From Parastagonospora avenae f. sp. tritici 18332-5 (lineage: Eukaryota; Ascomycota; Dothideomycetes; Pleosporales; Phaeosphaeriaceae): 64,000 nucleotides of DNA. Where the stretch lies: the NCBI GenBank assembly GCA_022559985.1, contig JAFJTR010000034.1:186001-250000 (forward strand), in the 5' to 3' direction. A model generated the notes under the pieces. It saw nothing but the letters and a program-made list of their open reading frames with translations. It did not search any database and had not been told where the DNA came from. Made by a program: the position numbers and the translations under genes. Positions 57,135 to 64,000 of this stretch are shown here, piece by piece. How positions within the stretch are numbered: the stretch's first letter is position 1; each line of letters starts with the position of its first letter.

Positions 57135-58046
57135 CTAGCCGACAGACTTTGAAACAACCCCATCTTTAGCTCCATTCTTCTCCCCCAAACTCAACTTCTC
57201 GGTCATCTCTTCCAGCCCCGCATCCCTATTCCCACCTTTCCCCCTCCCCTCCTCCTCCAACTTCCTCTCCAACCGCTCCAACCTCTCCCTCAACCCCCTC
57301 TCCGTCTCAGCAAACCTCTTCTCAAACGCCTCATCATCCTCCTCCTCCACCGTCGGCGTCGGCGTTGGCGTCTTCTCCCCATCCTCCCCACCTCTCCCCC
57401 CTTCATCCGGATGCTCCCTCGCCCACCTCTCCAAACAAACCTCCAACCTCCTCAAACTGCTCTCGGGCCACATCTTCCTCACCTGATACATGCCCCTCAC
57501 ACTCCTCGCGCCCTCGGGCAACATCACCCACTCAACCTTACTCTCCACAAACGCATGCACATCCGGCTCCATGAGACTCGGCCAATCCAGGGTGCCCACG
57601 CGGACATCCGCCACCGCCGGCCCAACAGAATTCGTGCTCCAGAGTTCCGTTTTGCACGACGGGCACTCGACGTGTCGCGAGATGAGGCCGGGGCGCTTGA
57701 TGACTGTGGCGGGCACCGGTGGAGTTGGCGATATGATGAGGATGTGCGAGATCTCGATGTTTAGGAAGTGGCCGAAGACGGTGCCGCTGGTGCGTTGGCA
57801 GTCGGTGCAGTGGCAGGCGTAGGAGAAGAGGGGGGAGGTGAGGAGGCGGTAGCGCACGGTGCTACAAAGGCAGCCGCCGGTTATGCTGGGGAAGGGGATG
57901 GATGTTTTGGGGTTGGCATTTTGGGGGTTTGGGGAAGTTTCTGATTTGTCCTTTGCTGTTGGGGCTGATGACGCTGGAGCTGGAATTGATGGTGTTGTTA
58001 AGGTTGCCTGCGTCGATGTTGACGCATCTGCATGTGCGGTAGACAT
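57135..58046 (-). CDS. GFA-domain (CENP-V/Mss4-like) protein
   Basis: 303 residues from the ATG at 58046; the frame is open to an ATG at 58151, which would add a 35-residue Arg/Ser-rich leader that might be a mitochondrial presequence. The GFA zinc domain is clear: GGCLCSTVRY, then YACHCTDCQRTSGTVFG, then VECPSCKTELWSTNS. This matches the three Cys clusters of the glutathione-dependent formaldehyde-activating family. Members bind zinc, and a few act on S-hydroxymethylglutathione; most have no proven reaction. The domain is flanked by a Pro/Ser-rich N-terminus and a charged C-terminal coiled coil (FEKRFAETERGLRERLERLERKLEEE), an unusual addition to a small catalytic domain. Confidence 0.87.
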   Translation of the reverse strand: MSTAHADASTSTQATLTTPSIPAPASSAPTAKDKSETSPNPQNANPKTSIPFPSITGGCLCSTVRYRLLTSPLFSYACHCTDCQRTSGTVFGHFLNIEISHILIISPTPPVPATVIKRPGLISRHVECPSCKTELWSTNSVGPAVADVRVGTLDWPSLMEPDVHAFVESKVEWVMLPEGARSVRGMYQVRKMWPESSLRRLEVCLERWAREHPDEGGRGGEDGEKTPTPTPTVEEEDDEAFEKRFAETERGLRERLERLERKLEEEGRGKGGNRDAGLEEMTEKLSLGEKNGAKDGVVSKSVG

Positions 58047-58309
58047 CTTAGAGTACCTGGTCGACTTCCGTAGTGTCAATCGGTCCGAATTACAGGGCTT
58101 AGCGTAGTGTCGTGCAGCTCGAGAATGTGCGGTGGAAGATCTGCAGTGCATGACGTTGTGCGGGGTGAATTGTGTAAAGGCACGTGCTTATACACGTGAT
58201 CAAACCTAACTTCTGCAACATCTCTAGTTCACGCATGAAATGTCTAGTTTCAGAGATCAGATACAGTGTGTTGTACACTTCATTGCAATACGTAATCCTA
58301 CAGACCGCT

Positions 58310-59816
58310 CTAGGCTACTGCCTCTACCTCCATCTCTGCCTCGTCGGTTCTTTGTGCCTCAAGAGTTTCAAGAATGCGGCCAACTTCTCCCGCCCGCTCC
58401 AGCTGATAATCCTCTACCGAAAGGAAGGCAACGTTTTCGAGTGATTTCCTGAGGGGCAAATCTTCGTGCTCGATAAGTTCCGGCCACTGTTCGGCTGCTG
58501 ACAACGCATCGCAAATGTCGGCCCACTGTACCCGTACGCCTTCGAGCGTAAAGGGCATGGGTAGCAGCTTCCTCGCGGCTTGAGGTAATACGGAACGATG
58601 GATGTAGTGACTGCGGTTCTCTAACTGCGCCTTGGCATTAAATGCTTCTTCCAAAGCTGCGATCTCAGCTTCATGGCTCTTAAGCAAATCTCGGTCCATT
58701 GTCTGGTCCTTCGGCGATCGTATAGGGTCAGCGTTGGCGACGGTGTCTCTCAGAAGAGAGGCCTGAGTCTTGAGCTCATCTAGCTTGCCGTCTGCGCCGA
58801 ACTCGTTTGCGGGCGCGGCCTTCTTCTCCAAATCTGCTTGCACCGTCTTGAGCTGCTCTGCCTTTCGTTGTGCCCATTGGATCTTGTGTAGCCGTTTTTC
58901 TTGTTGGATCTTAGCGTTCTTCAAGCGCTGCTGGTCCTTGTCATTCTGGTTGTGCTTCATGTTGAGCTGCAAAGTCAGGGACCGGATCTGATGCTCGAGC
59001 CACTTGACATTGTCGGCGAGTTTCTCCTTGGCTGCTGCAGCTTTGACGAGAGCGTCCACCTCTGCCCACTTTTCGTCCAAGACTATAGCTTCCCACTCCT
59101 GCCGCTTGCGGAGAGCCTCTTCCATTTTTTCGGCGCGGACGTCCTGTTGCGCTAAGACCCTGGCAAGATCCACAGCCGTGTTGGCACGTTGGTCCATAAT
59201 CTTCTTCATGCGAGACTTGACGGGTATCCTCTTCCACTCGGGGTTTGTCTTATCCCACGCATATTCATGAACTTTGCGGAACTCGCGCAGTCTCCTGAAG
59301 GCGCTGTGGCCTTGTGCGGCATTGGGAAAGGTGACGACACAGTGTGGCGTCCATTCGTCTGGTCGCAGCACGGGCGGTTTCGAGTGCTTGCCGATGAAGG
59401 GCAGTTGTGCAAGGTGATGGTCCTGTTGTGGTGTGAGCAATTATGCAGTGAGTACGTTCCAATGCTCTGAAGCGTACAGTAAGCAGCTCAGTGAGAGAAT
59501 ATATGATCTGGTTGGTCTTGAGGTTCCGGAAGATGTAGATGATCTCGCCATGCCGCGCTTTGCCGTCGGGGTCCACGATATCTTTCAACGTAAAGGGCTT
59601 GATGGGATGGATAACGGATTGCTTGGTCGCTGGCAGCCGAGCTTTTGGGTTTGCGACGACTTGGAGCCGGACATGGCGGGGATTTGACTGGCGATTGACA
59701 AATGCCGTCACTCTGTTCTCCAGATAACGGCCAGCGAGGGGGCGGCCATTGCGACCGTGGAAGGCAATTGGCACCGGCGGCTTCCGGTACTGCAGCCGGG
59801 AGAGTGTGCGAGGCAT
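58310..59816 (-). CDS. MHR1: Mitochondrial ribosomal protein mL67 (Mhr1 family)
   Basis: Exons 59816-59478 and 59422-58310 give 483 residues. The conserved Mhr1 core reads GEIIYIFRNLKTNQIIYSLTELL, then LPFIGKHSKPPVLRPDEWTPHCVV and AFRRLREFRKVHEY. Known for the family: a component of the fungal mitochondrial large subunit, also reported to act in mtDNA recombination. The N-terminus (MPRTLSRLQYRKPPVPIAF) is basic and fits mitochondrial import. Beyond the core, roughly 300 residues form long charged helices, predicted coiled coil (KHNQNDKDQQRLKNAKIQQE). This makes it more than twice the length of yeast Mhr1 (226 residues). The two exons join in phase 0. It is divergent from VPS38, with about 300 bases between starts. 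Confidence 0.88.
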
Positions 59817-60120
59817 GGCCGTGGGTGCCTGGGCGATGCCGATGCAGTTGAGCGAGACTCGTGATGCATGCCAAAAGATTCAATGTTGGCCGCACGCTTC
59901 GGGCCTAGCTCTCCCGCGGCAACGCCAGCTCCTCCGCGTGTTCCAATACGATAGCTCCACGGCGATTCACTCTCAACGGGTCCTCGATCTATCATGCCGT
60001 GTTGGAGCTTGCCTGTTGAAGCGACTGCAAAAGACCCGGAAGATGCGCCCATGAGAAGCCACATACTCGAACTGCAGGCGCGTAGAGAAAGCGCCGGAAC
60101 AGCTGGGCAAGCTACGTAAC

Positions 60121-62112
60121 ATGGCTACATCGTCGCAAACTCCGGCACAGTCCGAGCCACCTCCACCAAGAGAGCGGCCATGGCTGCTGCCATATGTATG
60201 TTCGGAACGGTGCACTGGAGAGCTGGCCTGAAGCTGACTGGGACAGAACCGCAAGCTCAGGCACCTCCAAGGCATCACTATCCGCAACCTCACGCTTACC
60301 TCGACCCCCTCGCGATCGCACGGAAAAACAATTGACGATGACGCGCTGCCGAGTACACTCAAGTCGCCCACAAAGGCGCTGGCGCTGCGAGAGAGCAAAG
60401 GTCTGGCGCATTCGCGGTCCTCAAGTGACCTGAAGCTGCCCAAGGGCCCCGACCGACACAGCAATAGCGCACTACACGAGCCGACCACCCCCACCAAGTC
60501 TCCCAGGCCTGGCTTTGGCAGAGGGTTAAGAAGAAGGTCCACGCTAGAGTGGACCAATGCGAGTCCGTTGACACGACAGAAGAAGCTCGAGGACATTGCC
60601 GCGGATCGCATGGCCGACACCTTCTTCACCCTGCATGGAGAGCAGCACGACGAGCCAGTGTACATATCGGAGATCGCCGAGAAGGCCATGAACCCGAACT
60701 TCCGCTTTTTCGATCTCGCATCTTGTGCGCCTGGCGTCACGCGCCTTGACAGGCTCACAATCAGGATATGGGCAAAGACCGAGAGCATGGACAAATGGCA
60801 GTACCTCATGGACTATACCGTACATCTCAGATCGCTACAGTTTATCGGGAAGACGCTGGGCAAATTCAGACACCCCCTGCCGCAAAACTGCGTACTCTTC
60901 CACATGACGGACGGCATATACACCAGCTTCACAGACCTACCATCCCAAGAGCGCGTACGGAATGAAGTACTTGCGCCACCCAAACAAAGCTCGGGTGGTC
61001 AAGTACTCACTTCGTCCTCGTACGACGCTTTGATGCGCCTTTCAACCCTGGACGACTGCATCCAGGATGCACTGGTGACGCGCGACCGCATTGCAAATGA
61101 AATCGGGACCATATTGGAAGCAAATAAGGAGTCGATGTCGGCAATTGCCCAGGTGCCCGAAACTGAAGAAACCCTACGCACCGTGGAAGCTGCTGTGAAT
61201 GCGGAGAAGCGCCGGGTCAATGCCACGCGAAGGAGACGTGACGAGCTTCAGGCCAACCTGCAGCAACGCAGAGAAAAGATGCAAGCTGGGCGAGATCTGC
61301 AAAAACAGGTCGAAGCCGATCTTCCTGAACAGCAGGCGAAGTGCAAGGAGATGCGCGAGCTGATTGAGAAGACACAAGATGAGATCACAGGCCAACGCAG
61401 ACGAGTCTGCGAGGATCTTCTGCGGCTCTACCCCATCGAGCCGGTACCTGGCAAATCATTCGCGTTTACGATTCGAGGGCTTCTCCTTCCAAACTCCGAG
61501 TTCGACGACGTGAAGGAGGATGTCACAGCTGCAGCGTTGAACTACGTCGCGCAGGTTGTGAGCCAGCTTTCACCATACCTGTCCGTCATACTACCCTATC
61601 CGATCACCCTACACGGGTCGACCTCGACCATCGACGACCCTCTTGCAGTGAGTCAAAGCAACCAGAACAATCTGCGCACATATCCTCTCTACATGAAAGG
61701 AGTGGTACGATACCGATTCGAGTACGGGGTGTTCCTACTCAACAAGAACATCGAGATTCTATCAAATGCGCTCGGCTTGCGGCCCATCGATATCCGTCAG
61801 ACATTGCCGAATCTGAAGTACCTGCTCTACGTTGCGACAGCCGGAAAGGGCGAACTTCCGGCCCGGAAGGCTGGCGGCATAAAGGGGTTGCTGCGACAGG
61901 ACGGTATTTCTTCGAGAAAAGGCAGCATGGACAGTATATGCACTACAAGCAGCGCAGGCACTCCGATTGCTGAGTTTAAGAGGAATCTGGATAGTGCTGG
62001 TATGAGAAAGGGTGCGCAGCCGAAATCCAATGGCACGCCTGTGTCTGCTGTTGGAAGCCTAAAGTATAATGCTACCATACACACCGGCAGCAGGTTGAGG
62101 CCAGTAGAGTGA
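60121..62112 (+). CDS. VPS38: Vps38/UVRAG-like subunit of PI3-kinase complex II
   Basis: Exons 60121-60195 and 60247-62112 give 646 residues. The short first exon encodes a Pro-rich leader ending PRERPWLLPY, which joins in phase to NRKLRHLQGITIRNLTL. A Ser/Thr/Pro region follows, then a C2-like part (FFTLHGEQHDEPVY...LDRLTIRIWAK), then a coiled coil (VNAEKRRVNATRRRRDELQANL). The UVRAG/Atg14 (PF10186) C-terminal domain comes next (LRLYPIEPVPGKSFAFTIRG...GVVRYRFEYGVFLLNKNIEIL). Known role: with Vps34, Vps15 and Vps30/Atg6 it makes PI3P on endosomes for vacuolar sorting. Atg14 is an alternative, but the N-terminal C2-like part and BARA2-like end favour Vps38/UVRAG. The start is set by the ATG right after an in-frame-independent TAA. 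Confidence 0.88.
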
Positions 62113-62591
62113 GGATAGTCGGAAGCTCTCGGGTTGCTTGGTCTTGCATGCTCGAAATTAGGATGCGCGCGAAATGGAGTTGTTGATAGGAAAGAAAGTG
62201 TAGTTGGTCGTCCAATGATGCGCTTAGCTCCCGCTTAGTCCAACGTCTTTTCCATGTGATTTTCAAGTATACACAGTACCGCCCATCTTATGTCCGTCAG
62301 ACGGACGTAAAGAGTGAAAATTCGGGGTCTCTGTGCCCTACAATCTGAGCTCGCCTGCATGCAAGTCAGCGAAGTGTATCACAGCGTTGCTGACCTAAAC
62401 CCCCTGTGGTGATCGGCGCTTCCTCGGCAAGCTTGGCATGCCCGATCGCAAATTGCGGACTTTCAAAGGAGCCGTTAGGTCTGTATTTCTTCGTTCAGAC
62501 TTTCTTCTGCCGTCCACGACACTACATTCGTGTGGATGCTTCGCTTCTCTTCAATTTAGCAGTGTATTGTTCTTGTAATACTTCTTTCACC
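62113..62591. other. Intergenic, promoter of the ceramide synthase gene
   Basis: About 480 bases between tandem plus-strand genes. A short palindrome-like CCGTCAGACGG occurs at about 62294. No gene seen. Confidence 0.5.
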
Positions 62592-64000
62592 ATGACGGAG
62601 CCGTTTCCGCCGCTCAGCGACACGCTGGGCAAGACGAGCACCAACCCCATCGACAACATCCGCGTACGGAGGAGGCAGTCTAGTGGGCTGGGAGGAGACA
62701 TTCGCGGCGACGTCGATGTGCCGTCGTTTGCGACGGCAAGGAAAGGCACGCCGCCGCTGAACAGCCCGACCAGCTTCGACATGTCGGTACGCAGCCATAA
62801 AGCACCCCCGCGCACCTCCGCACTGTCCTAACCAACCTCGCAGAAGTCAGAGAAGGCAGGCCGTCGTTCGAAACGCCGCTCGGTCCGCCGCGCCCTCTCC
62901 AAACTCCGCCGCCAATGCATACGGCACACATGGCTCGGCCCGCTGATCCTCAGCGTCTTCATCATCTCGCTATATCTCGTATACCCGTACCCTTCAAATC
63001 CAATCGCCGCATGTCTGTTCCTCTCATATCCGCTCGATAGCCAGGACCCTCTTATCCCAGCGGATGTGCGCGCCGACCCGAATGGACCAGTCCACTATGG
63101 CAAGGGAGCACGCGACTTTGCGTTTGTCGGGTTTTACATCATCGTCTTGAGCTTTACGCGGGAGTACTGCATGCAGCGACTGATCCGGCCGATTGCGATA
63201 TACTATGGCATCAAGAGTCGCGCGAAGCAGTCACGGTTCATGGAGCAGGCGTACACGGCGCTGTACTTTGGTCTATACGGCCCCTTTGGACTGTGGATCA
63301 TGTCGCGCACACCCGTGTGGTACTTCAACCCCATCGGCATGTACGAGGGCTTCCCGCACCGCACCAACGAGGGCGTTGTCAAGGCGTACTACCTGCTGCA
63401 GGCGAGCTACTGGGCGCAGCAGCTTATCGTCTTGCTGCTGATGCTAGAGAAGCCGCGCAAAGACTTTAGCCAGCTTGTTGCACATCACTTCATTACGATC
63501 AGCTTGATTTGGCTGAGCTATCGGTTTCACTTCACCTACATGGGAATCGCCGTGTATATCACACACGACATTTCCGACTTTTTCCTGGCTGTAAGTTTGA
63601 AATCTTTGAATTACTTGCAATTCTTACTAACAGATTATTAGACATCCAAATGCCTAAACTACATCGACGCCCCCTTCGTCGGCCCCTACTTCTTCGTCTT
63701 CATGTGTGTCTGGGCCTACCTGCGCCACTACCTCAACCTCAAAATCATATGGTCCATCCTGACCACCTTCAAAACCGTCGGGCCCTACGAGCTCAACTGG
63801 GAAACCCAACAATACAAATGCTGGCTGTCACAAATCATTACTCTCACGCTCATGGCTAGTCTGCAAGCTATCAACCTTTTCTGGTTCTTCTTGATCTGCC
63901 GCATCGCGGTAAGGTTTATTTTGTACAAGACGGCGGACGACGATCGCAGTGAGTACGAGCCGAGTGAGGAGGAGACGGAGGAGAGGCAGAGGGAGTTGAA
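62592..64000 (+). CDS. LAG1: Ceramide synthase, Lag1/Lac1 type, 3' end cut by window edge
   Basis: Exons 62592-62786, 62844-63590 and 63642-64000 (open at the edge) give about 433 residues so far. After a disordered basic N-terminus (RRSKRRSVRRALSKLRRQ) come the first membrane span and the TLC domain. The Lag1 motif is complete: LVAHHFITISLIWLSYRFHFTYMG then VYITHDISDFFLA. The His-His and HD pairs needed for acyl-CoA-dependent N-acylation of sphingoid bases are present. Later texts (GPYFFVFMCVWAYLRHYLNLKIIWSIL, LQAINLFWFFLICRIA) are typical. The acidic C-terminal tail (DDDRSEYEPSEEETEE) is a CK2-type region known in yeast Lag1/Lac1. It acts in the ER membrane. Which of the two fungal paralogues it is cannot be decided. 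Both introns are phase 0 with standard signals. Confidence 0.93.

Noticed and set aside
1..64000. CRISPR arrays, bacterial operons, prophage or intact transposons
   Set aside because: Intron-rich fungal genes throughout; no regularly spaced repeats and no transposase, reverse transcriptase or integrase text seen.

Overview
The window is nuclear DNA from a filamentous ascomycete. Genes carry many short introns (about 44-71 nt) with CTAAC/CTGAC-like branch points, and gene density is moderate. Fungal-specific families occur (2EXR, DUF7730, FMP27 with its GFWDK and WPPW motifs, mL67/Mhr1), along with one intron-containing nuclear tRNA gene. The mix of 2EXR and DUF7730 genes suggests Dothideomycetes, possibly Pleosporales; this is inference from family style, not a database match.

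Layout. 0-8 kb: a flavin amine oxidase cut by the left edge, a disordered protein, a decayed 2EXR-family gene, a small charged protein and a secreted HExxH metallopeptidase. 8-13.2 kb: a two-copy tandem repeat, a membrane protein with two related Cys-rich modules, a truncated relative of the 2EXR gene, and an orphan gene with an in-frame TAG. 14-23.1 kb: one 2995-residue FMP27-type bridge-like lipid-transfer protein. 23.7-32.2 kb: a decayed 2OG-oxygenase-like gene, a RING protein, a membrane protein with a degenerate RING, a DUF7730 protein and a T4 Rnl2-type RNA ligase. 32.2-37.3 kb: gene-poor, holding only a tRNA-Val(AAC). 37-45 kb: a secreted precursor with dibasic sites, decayed SDR and F-box genes, and a metallo-beta-lactamase-fold hydrolase. 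46-56 kb: a Dal5-type transporter and three secreted or membrane Cys-rich/SBP56-like proteins, then a bicupin oxalate decarboxylase. 57-64 kb: a conserved block with a GFA-domain protein, mL67/Mhr1, Vps38/UVRAG and a Lag1-type ceramide synthase that runs off the right edge.

Two patterns stand out. First, housekeeping genes (FMP27, mL67, Vps38, Lag1) read without a single frame error, while several accessory genes (2EXR, 2OG-oxygenase-like, SDR, F-box) carry frameshifts and stops. The decay is therefore unlikely to be assembly noise. Second, three introns are best explained as GC-AG introns with the donor GCAAGT. I see no PKS/NRPS cluster, no intact transposon and no CRISPR. The strongest candidates for something little described are the RNA ligase, the dibasic-site secreted precursor, the duplicated-module membrane protein and the run of GC-AG introns.
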